This document shows, piece after piece, positions 32,483 to 45,572 of a stretch of DNA of 64,000 nucleotides. This stretch comes from Propioniciclava tarda. Lineage in GTDB: Bacteria > Actinomycetota > Actinomycetes > Propionibacteriales > Propionibacteriaceae. The notes under the pieces were generated by a model, which was given only the letters and a program-made list of their open reading frames with translations, ran no database searches and was not told the DNA's origin. The translations under genes were made by a program, and so were the position numbers. The DNA is taken from positions 1 to 64,000 of the forward strand of contig NZ_FXTL01000012.1 of NCBI RefSeq assembly GCF_900182665.1, read 5' to 3'. The first letter of the stretch is position 1, and the number at the start of each line of letters is the position of its first letter.

Positions 32483-32821
32483 TCAGGACTGCGTCAGGCG
32501 CTGGATCAGGCGCGCGTCGGCCCCGTTGGCCTGCACATCGGCGAGCGCCTCGGCGATCGCGGCCCGCACGATGCGACCGCGGTCCACCGCGACGCCGTGG
32601 TGGGCGCGCAGCGTGAGCCGCAGTTGTTCGAGGGCCAGCAGTTCCTCGCTGCTCACGTAGACGGTGATCTTCTCGTCGTGGCGGATGCGTCCGGTGGGAC
32701 TCGGGGCGGCGTCCAGCGGCTGCGGCGTGACCGCAGGCGGGCTGGACGCGGGGCGTCCGGCCTTGTCGGCGGTGGGGCGGAACAGCTCGGACGCCCCAGG
32801 AAGGTCTACGCGCCGGGGCAT
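32483..32821 (-). CDS. RHH-like DNA-binding protein between parA and scpA
   Basis: 112 residues. A disordered Pro/Ser/Ala-rich N-terminus (1-47) is followed by KITVYVSSEELLALEQLRLTLR and a second helix with RIVRAAIAEALADV, a beta-helix-helix arrangement like ribbon-helix-helix proteins. It overlaps the 3' end of parA by 16 bp. Placed between a ParA-like ATPase and scpA, it may be the DNA-binding partner of the ATPase; that is inference. The overlap indicates translational coupling. Confidence 0.75.
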   Translation of the reverse strand: MPRRVDLPGASELFRPTADKAGRPASSPPAVTPQPLDAAPSPTGRIRHDEKITVYVSSEELLALEQLRLTLRAHHGVAVDRGRIVRAAIAEALADVQANGADARLIQRLTQS

Positions 32822-33693
32822 CGGACGAGCACCTCCCGGGCGAGCTGGCGGTACGCGGCCGCGCCGGGCGAACTGGACGCGTACGACGTGATCGGCTCGC
32901 CGGCGACGGTGGTCTCGGGGAACTTGATCGTCCGCCGGATCACCGTGTGGAAGACGTCGTCGCCAAACGCCTCCACGGCGCGCTCGAGCACCTCGCGGCC
33001 GTGGATCGTCCGGGAGTCGAACATGGTGCCGAGGATGCCGAGGATCTCGAGGTCGGGGTTCAGCCTTTCCTGCACCTTCTCGATCGTGTCGGTGAGCAGC
33101 GCGATGCCGCGGAGGGCGAAGAACTCCAGTTCCAGCGGCATGAGCACGCGGTCGGCCGCCGTCAGCGCGTTCACGGTGAGGAGGCCGAGCGACGGGGCGC
33201 AGTCGATGAGGATGACGTCGTAGACGTTGCGGACCGGGCGAAGAACGCGGCGCAGGGTCTGCTCGCGGGCCACCTCGGAGACCAGCTGGACCTCGGCCGC
33301 CGACAGGTCGATGTTGGCCGGCAGCAGATCGAGGTTGGGCGTGCGGGTCGGCAGGATGACGTCCGCGGTGTCGACGTTGCGGCCGAGCAGCAGGTTGTAG
33401 ATAGACCGGTCGAGGTTGTGGGGGTTGACGCCGAGGCCGACCGACAGCGAGCCCTGCGGGTCGAAGTCGACGAGCAGGACGCGGCGTCCGGTCTCGGCGA
33501 GCGCCGCGCCCAGGTTGATGGTCGTGGTGGTCTTGCCGACCCCGCCCTTCTGGTTACACAGGGCGATGACAAGGGCCTTCTTGGCACCTTCACGCGGAGG
33601 CGGCGGAGGCGGGAACGCGGGCAAGGGGCGTCCGGTGGGACCAAGACCGTCCGGGGCCTCGGGGGTGTCGTCGGTGAAGAGGGGGTCGCTCAC
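32806..33693 (-). CDS. ParA-family ATPase
   Basis: 295 residues. A Pro-rich N-terminal tail of about 38 residues precedes the deviant Walker A KGGVGKTT (K49-T56), then LLVDFDPQGSLS and the LIDCAPSLGLLTVNAL segment. These are ParA/Soj-type signatures. It resembles the second ParA-like protein encoded beside scpA in mycobacteria, not the origin-linked ParA, since no parB is adjacent. GTG at 33693 has AAGGAAG upstream. It heads the operon parA-RHH-scpA-scpB-rluB-pafA. Confidence 0.9.
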   Translation of the reverse strand: MSDPLFTDDTPEAPDGLGPTGRPLPAFPPPPPPREGAKKALVIALCNQKGGVGKTTTTINLGAALAETGRRVLLVDFDPQGSLSVGLGVNPHNLDRSIYNLLLGRNVDTADVILPTRTPNLDLLPANIDLSAAEVQLVSEVAREQTLRRVLRPVRNVYDVILIDCAPSLGLLTVNALTAADRVLMPLELEFFALRGIALLTDTIEKVQERLNPDLEILGILGTMFDSRTIHGREVLERAVEAFGDDVFHTVIRRTIKFPETTVAGEPITSYASSSPGAAAYRQLAREVLVRCPGA

Positions 33694-33807
33694 GTCTTCC
33701 TTTCAACTCGCCGCCGGTGCGATCGGGCACACTCTAGTGGTCGAAATGACGACATGCCGACTTGGCTGCGAGGAGGTCCGAGGTAACGTTCGGCCATCGC
33801 AACCACG

Positions 33808-34233
33808 GTGCAAGTCACGTTCGACGCGGCCGACCCGGCCGCGCTCTCGCGCTTCTGGGCGGACGCCCTCGGCTACGAGCTGGACGCCCCGCCTGCCGGC
33901 TTCGAGACCTGGGACGCCTTCCTGGACGCTCGCGGCGTCCCGGGTGCCGAGCGCAATCGGGCGTCGGCCATCCACGACCCGGAGGGGGTCGGTCCGCGGC
34001 TGTTCTTCCACCAGGTACCCGAGGGCAAGACGGCGAAGAACCGGGTGCACCTGGACCTGCGCAAAGCGCCAGGTGTGACCGATCCGGCCGAGCGGATGCG
34101 ACTGCTGGAAGTCGAGTGCGATCGCCTCGTCGGGCTGGGGGCCACCCGGCTGACGCGCCACGAGCCGGTTGGACTGTCGCTGGGCTTCATCGTCCTGCGC
34201 GACCCCGAGTGCAACGAGTTCTGCCTCGATTGA
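33808..34233 (+). CDS. VOC-fold (glyoxalase-like) protein
   Basis: 141 residues. VTFDAADPAALSRFWADALGYEL and NRVHLDLRK.....ERMRLLEVECDRLVGLGATRL with a final LRDPECNEFCLD match small glyoxalase/bleomycin-resistance-like proteins of actinobacteria. The substrate is unknown. GTG at 33808 is chosen because the domain starts there; no good ribosome-binding site is visible. It ends 6 nt from the convergent barstar gene. Confidence 0.8.
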   Translation: MQVTFDAADPAALSRFWADALGYELDAPPAGFETWDAFLDARGVPGAERNRASAIHDPEGVGPRLFFHQVPEGKTAKNRVHLDLRKAPGVTDPAERMRLLEVECDRLVGLGATRLTRHEPVGLSLGFIVLRDPECNEFCLD

Positions 34234-34239
34234 GCTGCC

Positions 34240-34626
34240 CTACAGGCTCGGGAGATCGGTTTCAGGGGCACCCACGCAGAAGAGGGCCGAAAACAGCGTC
34301 CCTTCCTCGGCTACGCGGTCGGAGAGCACCGTGACGAGCTTGCCCCAGTCGGACGCCGACGAGACGGCGAAGGGCTCCCAGCCGACCCAGATCAGGGCCG
34401 TCGGGGCCTCAAGATCACGCAGGCAGTCCGTGAGGGCGTCCAGGTTCCTGCCGTAGTAGGACGGAAAATCGAGGGCCTTACCGATGGCGGCCAACGCCTC
34501 GGCCTTCGTCGGCGCACCGGAGACGATGCCGACGCGCCAGCCCTGCGCGGTGAGGCGGGCGGCCAAGTCGGCGGGCGTCCGGACCGAGGTGGTCACGACG
34601 CCCTTGGTCTGCTGAGCCTGAGTCAC
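34240..34626 (-). CDS. Barstar-family ribonuclease inhibitor
   Basis: 128 residues. The core KAEALAAIGKALDFPSYYGRNLDALTDCLRDLE and following ALIWVGWEPF match barstar, whose helix around YGRNLDAL plugs the active site of barnase-type RNases. No signal peptide, so it stays in the cytoplasm. GTG at 34626 overlaps the stop of the RNase gene (GTGA), so inhibitor synthesis is coupled to RNase synthesis, the arrangement expected of a self-protecting pair. Confidence 0.88.
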   Translation of the reverse strand: MTQAQQTKGVVTTSVRTPADLAARLTAQGWRVGIVSGAPTKAEALAAIGKALDFPSYYGRNLDALTDCLRDLEAPTALIWVGWEPFAVSSASDWGKLVTVLSDRVAEEGTLFSALFCVGAPETDLPSL

Positions 34627-35186
34627 GGGCGGATCCTCTCGAAGCTGCTGTAGTGATCGTCGGTGTAGTACCACTCGGCGTTCGTCACGCCCATCTTGGG
34701 GCCGCCGGCGATGATCCGGCGCGCGCCGCGGGTGCTGGCGCCCGGGGTCACGACGGTGAACTCGTGGTAGTAGCCGTCCTTCTGCTTCGGCAGGATGCCC
34801 TCGCTGTTGTGGTAGACGACGCCGTCGTTCTTGGGGTACTTGTAAGGCGGTCCGGCCTTGATCGACTTCATCGTGTCGGACGCCTGCGCCGGCAGCTCGG
34901 CCAAGGTCACCCAGCGCAGCCCGGAGACGGGATCCTTGGCCGATGGGGCGGCGGGCGCTGTGCTCGTCGCGACGCTCGTGGGGGCACTGGTAGAGGGCTT
35001 GGCCGACGAACCCGCCTGGACGGTCTTCGTCGTCGCGGTCGGCACCGTGAGCGCGACAGTCCGGGACAGGATCTGCGGGACGACGATCACCACGGCCAAC
35101 AGCCCGACGAGCGCGAGGACCGCCCACTGCTCCTTTCGGTCGCGCCGTCGGCGGGGCGGCACGTAGCGTCGGTCGTTGTTCACCAC
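34623..35186 (-). CDS. Membrane-tethered guanyl-specific ribonuclease (RNase Sa/barnase type)
   Basis: 187 residues. A basic N-terminus (PPRRRRDRK) and one membrane segment (about 21-40) would leave the C-terminus outside. A Ser/Thr/Ala linker (45-85) leads to an RNase domain (88-187). By alignment with RNase Sa the catalytic residues are E142 (YYHEFTV), R153 (STRGARRII) and H178 (DDHYSSF), all present. The cysteine pair of RNase Sa is absent. GTG at 35186 lies 7 nt after TACACT, consistent with a leaderless mRNA. The barstar gene overlaps its stop. It may be released by proteolysis or act on competitors or extracellular RNA; this is inference. Confidence 0.9.
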   Translation of the reverse strand: MVNNDRRYVPPRRRRDRKEQWAVLALVGLLAVVIVVPQILSRTVALTVPTATTKTVQAGSSAKPSTSAPTSVATSTAPAAPSAKDPVSGLRWVTLAELPAQASDTMKSIKAGPPYKYPKNDGVVYHNSEGILPKQKDGYYHEFTVVTPGASTRGARRIIAGGPKMGVTNAEWYYTDDHYSSFERIRP

Positions 35187-35193
35187 GGCGCAC

Positions 35194-35199
35194 AGTGTA
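35194..35199 (-). promoter_or_regulatory. -10 box of the RNase-barstar operon
   Basis: TACACT on the minus strand, 7 nt before the GTG. No Shine-Dalgarno sequence. The 243 bp between here and xerD hold a small hairpin (GAGGCT/AGCCTC at 35378-35393) that could terminate xerD, and no other feature I recognise. Confidence 0.5.
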
Positions 35200-35442
35200 T
35201 GAGCCGGCTCCGCTCTCCCGCTGCCGCCGGACGCTTCTCACAAGCGAGACTGGCCCGCCCCCCAAGATGAGGCGATGAGGCTCCACGAGAGCCCGAGCGG
35301 GTCAGGCGAGTTGACGCTCCCATTCCCACCTTCTACTCGGTTGTCCATGACACAGTTGGGAAAATCATGCGGTGGTGGAGGCTTCGTAGCCTCAGCGCCC
35401 GCGGGTGGGAGCGGTCCCGCCGTGCCCTTCCGACCCTGAAGC

Positions 35443-36390
35443 TCAGCGCGCCCGCGGGTGCGACGTCAGGAAGACCTCGCGCAGATGCTCGGAGGTGACG
35501 AGCGTGTAGAGCTGGGTGGTCGTGACGGACGCGTGACCGAGCAGTTCCTGGACCACACGCACGTCGGCGCCGCCGTCCAGCAGGTGCGTGGCGAACGAAT
35601 GGCGCAGGGCGTGCGGACCCGGTTCCCCCGCGATCCGCGCCGTCGACGCCGCCTTCTGGACGATCTGCCACGCCGACTGCCGGCTGAGCCGTCCCCCGCG
35701 GGAGTTCAAGAACAGCGCCGGCCCCGGCCGCTTCGCCAGCGCCTGAAACGTCGGACGCCCGCGCACCAGGTAGTCCCCCACCGCCGTCCGGGCGTACGAG
35801 CCGAGCGGCACCATGCGCTGCTTGCGCCCCTTACCGAACAGGCGCAGCCCGAGACCCGGGTCGTCCAGCTGGGAGGAGACGTCGTCGACGTCCAGGCCCA
35901 CGGCCTCGCTGATGCGGGCGCCGGTGCCGTACAGGATCTCCAGTAGCGCGGCGTCCCTGAGCCCGACCGGCGTCGTCCGGTCCGGGGCGTCCAGCAATGC
36001 CTGTACCTCGCCCACCGAGAGCGCGTGCGGCAGGCGCTTCGGCTGCTGAGGAGGCTTCACGGCGGCGGCCGGGTTGACCGGTGTCGTCCCGTCCAGCACC
36101 GCGAACCGATGGAACGACCGCACGGCCACGACGGCCCGGGCGACGCTCGAGGCCGCGAGCCCCGGCCGGTCCTCCCCGCCCTGCCGCAGCGCCGCCGCGA
36201 ACGATTCGACGTGAACGCTGGCGACGGCGTCCAGGTTGGTCACGCCGGACGCCTCCAGGTGATCGACGTAGCGCCGCAGGTCGCGTCCGTATGAGCCGAT
36301 CGTGTTCTTGGACGCCCCCACCTCCACCCGCAGATGGGCCAGGTAGGCGTCGACGGCGTCCGGGATGCTGGGCACGCGACGATCATGCAC
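35443..36390 (-). CDS. xerD: Site-specific tyrosine recombinase XerD
   Basis: 315 residues. The catalytic set is complete: R159 (GTGARISEA), K187 (FGKGRKQR), H260 and R263 (PHALRHSFATHLL), H286 (LGHASVTTTQ) and Y295. The N-terminal SAM-like core-binding domain spans about 10-100. It resolves chromosome dimers at dif with XerC. The position between the Nudix and ParA genes is that of chromosomal XerD in mycobacteria, so this is not a phage integrase. GTG at 36390; an alternative GTG five codons in is also possible. Confidence 0.93.
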   Translation of the reverse strand: MHDRRVPSIPDAVDAYLAHLRVEVGASKNTIGSYGRDLRRYVDHLEASGVTNLDAVASVHVESFAAALRQGGEDRPGLAASSVARAVVAVRSFHRFAVLDGTTPVNPAAAVKPPQQPKRLPHALSVGEVQALLDAPDRTTPVGLRDAALLEILYGTGARISEAVGLDVDDVSSQLDDPGLGLRLFGKGRKQRMVPLGSYARTAVGDYLVRGRPTFQALAKRPGPALFLNSRGGRLSRQSAWQIVQKAASTARIAGEPGPHALRHSFATHLLDGGADVRVVQELLGHASVTTTQLYTLVTSEHLREVFLTSHPRAR

Positions 36391-36519
36391 CGGACGCGCG
36401 GCGTCCGGTGCGCCGACCTACGGCGTGCCGCCGACCAGCCAGCGCGTCGCACCGACCGGATCCGTGATCGCCCCGCCCACCACCACCGCGTGCGCGCCCT
36501 CGCCGAGCACGACATCGGG

Positions 36520-37196
36520 CTACGCCCGTTCGGCGTCCCGGTCGCGTTTGGCGTCGCGGGCGGCCCAGGGCGCATCCGGACGCCGCAGGTCGCGGAGGCG
36601 TCCCCCTCGCAGGGCCGCCTGAGCGGCGAGTGCGCCGACGACCATCGTCGGGTTCTGGACGCGTCCGGCGAAGATCGCGTCCACGAGGTCGTCGAGCGGC
36701 ACCAAGACGACGTCCATGTGGGCCTCTTCGCCCTCCAACTCGAAGCCGTCCGGACGCGGCGCGGGCTCCAGTCCGCGAGCCAGGAACACCCTCAGCGACT
36801 CCTGCAGGCAGCCAGGCGAGGTGAAGTAGTCCACCAGGACGTGCCACTCCCTCGCCTGGACGCCCGCCTCCTCGGCCAGCTCGCGCTGGGCGGCGCTGAG
36901 CCAGTCCTCGCCGTCGAGATCGAGCAGTCCGGCGGGCGGCTCGATGAGCCGGAACCCGACCGGATGCCGGTACTGGCGGACGACCAGCACGCGGTCCTCA
37001 GCGTCGACGGCGATGACACCGACCGCCCCGGTGTGCAGTAGGTAGTCGCGGACCATCCGCTCCCCCGAGGGCGTCTCCACGCGGTCCCGGACGAAGCTCT
37101 GGATCACCCCGCGGCCCAGCACCGAGTGCTCCACGACCGGCCACGACAACCGCTCGTCGGCGATCTCGGACGCCGTCAGGACCGGCAGGTCGAGCA

Positions 37197-37197
<1 letters not shown>
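36520..37197 (-). CDS. Nudix hydrolase, ADP-ribose pyrophosphatase type
   Basis: 225 residues. The Nudix box reads GLLDLDGEDWLSAAQRELAEEAGV... with the REL..EE.G core intact and one extra residue between the leading glycine and the first glutamate, as in the family near Rv1700. Likely cleaves ADP-ribose to AMP and ribose-5-phosphate. An Arg/Asp-rich C-terminal tail is extra. ATG at 37197 shares its first base with the pyrG stop (TGATG), so the two are coupled. The long frame up to 37704 is a pyrG shadow. Confidence 0.9.
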
Positions 37198-41553
<4,356 letters not shown>

Positions 41554-41562
41554 GGCGAGCGG

Positions 41563-42240
41563 ATGGCACTCTTCGGCTTCGGTGACCCGGCCCGGGCGCG
41601 GGACAAGGCGGCACGCTCGGCCCGCGGCCCGCTCGCGGACTACTACAAGGTGCCGCTGCAGCCGCCGAGCACGCCCGCAGACGAGCTTCGGCTGCTCGCG
41701 ATCGACATCGAGACCACCGGCCTGGACGCCGCACGCGACGCCTGGCTGTCGGTGGGTTTCGTCCCGGTGGACGGCCACTCGATCGTGCTGGCGGGCGCCC
41801 GGAACCTGGTGCTGCGAGGGGCGGATGTGGGCCAGTCGGCGACGATCCACGGGCTCACCGACGACGTGATCGCCGCGGGGCTGCCCCGCGAGGACGTGCT
41901 GGCGGCCACGCTGGAGGCGCTGGCCGGACGCGTCCTGCTGGCGCACTTCCACTCGATCGAGGTGAACTTCATCTCCAAGGCGTGCGTGGAGCTGTACGGC
42001 GCCCCTCTCGTGACGCCGGCCGTCGACACCCTGGACCTGCAGCGCAAGCTGGTCGCACCGGGCTTCAACGACGAGCCGCGTCCGGACGACCTGCGGCTCT
42101 GGAACGCTCGGGCCCGCTTCAACCTGCCGGTGTACGGCGCCCACGAGGCCTTGACGGACGCCCTGGCCTGCGGGGAGCTCTACCTGGCCCAGTTGGCGCA
42201 TCGGGGCGGCGAACCGACGCTGAAGGCGTTGACCGCCTGA
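41563..42240 (+). CDS. DnaQ-like 3'-5' exonuclease (DEDDh)
   Basis: 225 residues. The exonuclease motifs are D48IETTG, HFHSIEVNF and the terminal AHEALTDALACGELYL, giving the DEDDh set. A basic N-terminal tail of 40 residues precedes them. It is not the replicative epsilon subunit. It follows the CBS-nucleotidyltransferase gene by 9 nt and is almost certainly co-transcribed. The substrate could be RNA, DNA or a small nucleotide signal. Confidence 0.9.
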   Translation: MALFGFGDPARARDKAARSARGPLADYYKVPLQPPSTPADELRLLAIDIETTGLDAARDAWLSVGFVPVDGHSIVLAGARNLVLRGADVGQSATIHGLTDDVIAAGLPREDVLAATLEALAGRVLLAHFHSIEVNFISKACVELYGAPLVTPAVDTLDLQRKLVAPGFNDEPRPDDLRLWNARARFNLPVYGAHEALTDALACGELYLAQLAHRGGEPTLKALTA

Positions 42241-42259
42241 TCAGGAGCGGCGGGCCCCG

Positions 42260-42622
42260 TCAAGAGGTGAGGCGGTCCCGAACCTCATCGAGAAACTCGT
42301 CCACCGCCGCGGGTAGGTAGCCGTCGCGACGCGCCAAGCGGAACGTCACGTCAACGACCAGGGCCAGGGCCTCGCTCCGCCCACCGGGCGTCGTGAGGTC
42401 TTGCTCGCTCAACCGGACGGAGAAGGAGTCCACCTCGTCCGGGTTGTCTCCACCGCGACCTCGGACCGGAAAGTCGGGTACGGGCAAGAGCGATACCCAA
42501 CGCGACGAGCGGAAGTGTGGCCACCTCCGCGCTCGATGTGCTTTTGGATCCATCCGTTCGAGGTGACTACCTCGGCGTTGTTCGGGTCGCAGGCGCCGTG
42601 GCCTCCGTCCGTCGGCTGGCAC
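42260..42622 (-). CDS. Doubtful small ORF, possibly a frameshifted gene remnant
   Basis: The interval 42241-42725 has no firm gene. On the minus strand this 120-codon frame has a plausible C-terminal half (DEVDSFSVRLSEQDL, RSEALALVVDVTFRLARRDG, AAVDEFLDEVRDRL), while its first 40 residues are Arg-rich and unconvincing. In that 5' half another frame (42639-42409) reads better (NAEVVTSNGWIQKHIERGGG). A single frameshift near 42420-42440 would join the two. It may be a decayed gene or a small unrecognised protein. No homology can be named. Confidence 0.3.
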   Translation of the reverse strand: MPADGRRPRRLRPEQRRGSHLERMDPKAHRARRWPHFRSSRWVSLLPVPDFPVRGRGGDNPDEVDSFSVRLSEQDLTTPGGRSEALALVVDVTFRLARRDGYLPAAVDEFLDEVRDRLTS

Positions 42623-42679
42623 GGCCAGACGGCAAGCAATTGTGGGGGACGCTAGCCAGCGGCGTCCGAATGGCCATAA

Positions 42680-42690
42680 TGGTCAGACCG
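42680..42690 (+). promoter_or_regulatory. LldR-type operator upstream of D-lactate dehydrogenase gene
   Basis: TGGTCAGACCG matches TGGTC-N-GACCA with one mismatch. It overlaps the end of a -10-like CATAAT at 42675-42680. The FadR/LldR family recognises TNGTNNNACNA sites. The same site in perfect form lies before lldP at 46381-46393. A CCGAACC/GGTTCGG inverted repeat (42688-42707) follows directly. Confidence 0.65.
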
Positions 42691-42725
42691 AACCAACGGC
42701 GGTTCGGACGACAGGAGCACCTGGA

Positions 42726-45569
42726 ATGTGCAACGACACCCTCGTCTCGGATCTGCGGCTCTCGCTCGGGCAGGACCAGATCAAGGACCGCCCACTCGAC
42801 CTGGCCCGGATGGCGCACGACGCGTCCCACTACCTGCTGCAGCCGAGCGTGGTGGTCGTGGCGCGAGACGGGTTCGACGTCGCCGAGGCGGTCCGCATCG
42901 CGTCCCGCCATCGCGCCCCGGTCACGTTCCGCTCGGGCGGCACGTCGCTGTCCGGGCAGGCCCAGACCGACGGCGTCCTGATCGACACCCGCAAGGGCTT
43001 CCGGGGCGTCGAGGTCATGGACGCCGGCGCTCGCGTCCGCTGTGAGCCGGGGGCCACGGTCCGGTCAGTGAACGTCGCCCTGGCCCCGTACGGACGGGCG
43101 CTGGGGCCGGACCCGGCGTCCGAAGTGGCCTGCACAATCGGCGGCGTGGTCGCCAACAATTCATCAGGGATGGCCTGCGGAACCACCCGCAACACCTATC
43201 GCACCCTCGCCGGAATCGAAGTCGTGCTGCTCTCGGGCACCCGCATCGACACCGCCGCGCCGGACGCCGACGTCCACCTGCGCCACTCCGAGCCGGCCCT
43301 GTTCGAGGGGCTGCTGCGCCTGCGGGACCGCGTCCGCGGCAACCCGGACTCCATGCGGATCATCGCCCACCAGTTCTCGATGAAGAACACGATGGGCTAC
43401 GGCATCAACGCGTTCGTCGACTTCGACTCCCCCGCCGACATCCTCGCCCACCTGATGGTCGGCTCCGAGGGCACCCTGGGCTTCATCCTCGCGGCCACGT
43501 TCGACACCATCCCGGCGTACAAGCAGCTCGCCACCTCACTGCTCGTCTTCGACCGCATCGACGGCGCCACCGCCGCCCTGCCCGCCCTCGTGGAGGCCGG
43601 CGCCGCCACCGCGGAACTCATGGACGCGGCGTCCCTGCGCGTCGCGCAGAACCTGGCCACGGTCGTCCCCGCGCTCGTCGGACTCAACGTCGAGGCGCAT
43701 ACCGCGCTCCTCGTCGAGGCCCAGTGCGAGACCCCAGGCGAGCTGGCCGACCGCGTCGCCGCCCTGTCCGGCGTGGTGGGCACCCTCGGCGGACTCGTTC
43801 CGCTTGCCAAGCCGTACGTCTTCTCCACCGACCCGCAGGAGCGCGCCCAGGCGTGGGTCGTCCGCAAAGGCCTCTACACGGCGGTGGCCGGCGCGCGGCC
43901 GTCCGGCTCGACGGCCCTGCTCGAGGACGTCGTCGTGCCGATGCCCGCGCTCACCGAGACCGTGGGCGAGATCCAGCGGCTGTGCGGCCGGTACGCCTAC
44001 GACGACGCCGTGATCTTCGGCCACGCCAAGGACGCCAACCTCCACTTCATGATCAACCCCGACCTGCGCGACCCCGCCCAGCTGGACGCCTACGCCCGCT
44101 TCTCCGACGAGCTGGTCGACCTGATCCTCGCCGCGGACGGCTCCCTCAAGGCCGAGCACGGCACCGGACGCATCATGGCCCCCTTCGTCGAGCGCCAGTA
44201 CGGAACCGAGCTCTATGGCGTCATGCGCGACGTCAAGGCGCTCTTCGACCCCGAGGGCGTGCTCAACCCAGGTGTCATCATCACCTCCGACGCCCAACTG
44301 CACCTGCGCGACCTCAAGGTGCCCGAGGTCGTCGATCCGGCCGTCGACCGCTGCGTCGAGTGCGGCTACTGCGAGCCGGTCTGCCCGTCGCGCGACCTCA
44401 CCACGACCCCGCGGCAGCGCATCGCCCTCATGCGCGAGTTGAAGGCGTCGGACGCCGACCGTCGCGCCGCGATCGAGGCCGACTTCACCTACGACGCCGT
44501 CCAGACCTGCGCTGCCGACTCGTTGTGCCTGCTCAACTGCCCGGTCTCAATCGACACGGGCAAGGTGATGAAGGGCTTCCGCGCCGAGGCGCAGTCGCCC
44601 GTGGCCCAGAAGGTCGCCCTGCAGCTGGCCGAGAACTGGGGCTCGGTGGTCCGGGGTCTGCGGCTCGGCATGGAGGTCGCGTCCGTCGTGCCGTCACCGG
44701 TGCTATCGGTCGTCACAGACGTCGGACGTCGCGTCGTCTCGACCGACCTGCTGTACCGGGTGGGCGACGACCTGCCCGGACCAGGGGTGTCGCGCAAGAC
44801 CCGGCACCGCCGGGCGCCCGGCGAGGTCGTGCTGTTTGCGTCCTGCCTCAACGAGATCTTCGGGTCGGCGACGGCGACCCGCAAGGACAAGCACCAGGGT
44901 GCGCCCTTCGCGTTCCTGGCGCTGTGCGATCGGGCGGGCGTCAAGGCGCAGATCCCCGAGGGCATCGAGGGACTCTGCTGCGGCACGGTGTGGCGATCCA
45001 AAGGCCTCACCGACGGTCTCGGCACCATGGCCGAACGGACGGCGTCCGTCTTGTTGACCGCGACCCGCGACGGCGAGGTCCCGGTCGTGACGGACGCGAG
45101 CTCCTGCACCCACGGGCTGCACGAACTGGCGTCCGACCTCGTCAAGGCCGGAAAGCCCGACCTGGCCGAACGGTTCGCCCGCATCGAGATCATCGACTCC
45201 GTGGCCTACGCAGCCCAGCACCTGCTGCCACACCTGCGGGTCACCCGGAAGCTCGGCTCGGCGGTGCTGCACCCCACCTGCTCGGACCGGCACGCGGGCG
45301 ACCTGCCGCACCTGCTCGCCTGCGCGCAGGCGTGCGCCGACACGGTCATCGTGCCGGACGCCGCCGGCTGCTGCGCCTTCGCCGGCGACCGCGGCATGCT
45401 GCACCCGGAGCTGACGGCGTCCGCGACCAGGGCGGAGGCGTCCGAGGTGAGAAAGGCGACGTACGACGCGTACCTGTCCAGCAACCGGACCTGTGAACTC
45501 GGCATGACCCGTGCCACGGGCCAGACCTACCGGCACGTCCTGGAGCTGCTGGCGGAGCTGACGGCCTGA
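42726..45569 (+). CDS. FAD/Fe-S D-lactate dehydrogenase-type oxidoreductase
   Basis: 947 residues, a fusion of three parts. An FAD-binding domain (about 30-190, with TFRSGGTSLSGQAQTDG) and FAD-oxidase C domain (about 270-520, ending EHGTGRIMAPFVE.....FDPEGVLNPG) are followed by a ferredoxin-like region with CVECGYCEPVCPSRD and CAADSLCLLNCPVSIDTG for two [4Fe-4S] clusters. The end carries CCG-type motifs (GLCCGTVWRSKG, GCCAFAGDRG). Such GlcD-GlcF fusions oxidise D-lactate, sometimes other 2-hydroxyacids, feeding electrons to quinone. ATG at 42726 has AGGAG 9 nt upstream. The LldR-type operator before it and lldR after it support lactate as substrate. Confidence 0.9.
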   Translation: MCNDTLVSDLRLSLGQDQIKDRPLDLARMAHDASHYLLQPSVVVVARDGFDVAEAVRIASRHRAPVTFRSGGTSLSGQAQTDGVLIDTRKGFRGVEVMDAGARVRCEPGATVRSVNVALAPYGRALGPDPASEVACTIGGVVANNSSGMACGTTRNTYRTLAGIEVVLLSGTRIDTAAPDADVHLRHSEPALFEGLLRLRDRVRGNPDSMRIIAHQFSMKNTMGYGINAFVDFDSPADILAHLMVGSEGTLGFILAATFDTIPAYKQLATSLLVFDRIDGATAALPALVEAGAATAELMDAASLRVAQNLATVVPALVGLNVEAHTALLVEAQCETPGELADRVAALSGVVGTLGGLVPLAKPYVFSTDPQERAQAWVVRKGLYTAVAGARPSGSTALLEDVVVPMPALTETVGEIQRLCGRYAYDDAVIFGHAKDANLHFMINPDLRDPAQLDAYARFSDELVDLILAADGSLKAEHGTGRIMAPFVERQYGTELYGVMRDVKALFDPEGVLNPGVIITSDAQLHLRDLKVPEVVDPAVDRCVECGYCEPVCPSRDLTTTPRQRIALMRELKASDADRRAAIEADFTYDAVQTCAADSLCLLNCPVSIDTGKVMKGFRAEAQSPVAQKVALQLAENWGSVVRGLRLGMEVASVVPSPVLSVVTDVGRRVVSTDLLYRVGDDLPGPGVSRKTRHRRAPGEVVLFASCLNEIFGSATATRKDKHQGAPFAFLALCDRAGVKAQIPEGIEGLCCGTVWRSKGLTDGLGTMAERTASVLLTATRDGEVPVVTDASSCTHGLHELASDLVKAGKPDLAERFARIEIIDSVAYAAQHLLPHLRVTRKLGSAVLHPTCSDRHAGDLPHLLACAQACADTVIVPDAAGCCAFAGDRGMLHPELTASATRAEASEVRKATYDAYLSSNRTCELGMTRATGQTYRHVLELLAELTA

Positions 45570-45572
45570 GCC

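Noticed and set aside
35396-35460. Direct repeat CGCCCGCGGGTG near the end of xerD
   Set aside because: Only 12 bp, two copies about 50 bp apart, no flanking structure; probably chance or a small duplication.
35443-36390. Phage or island integrase
   Set aside because: Position between Nudix and parA genes, length and motifs are those of chromosomal XerD, and no mobile genes or attachment sites flank it.
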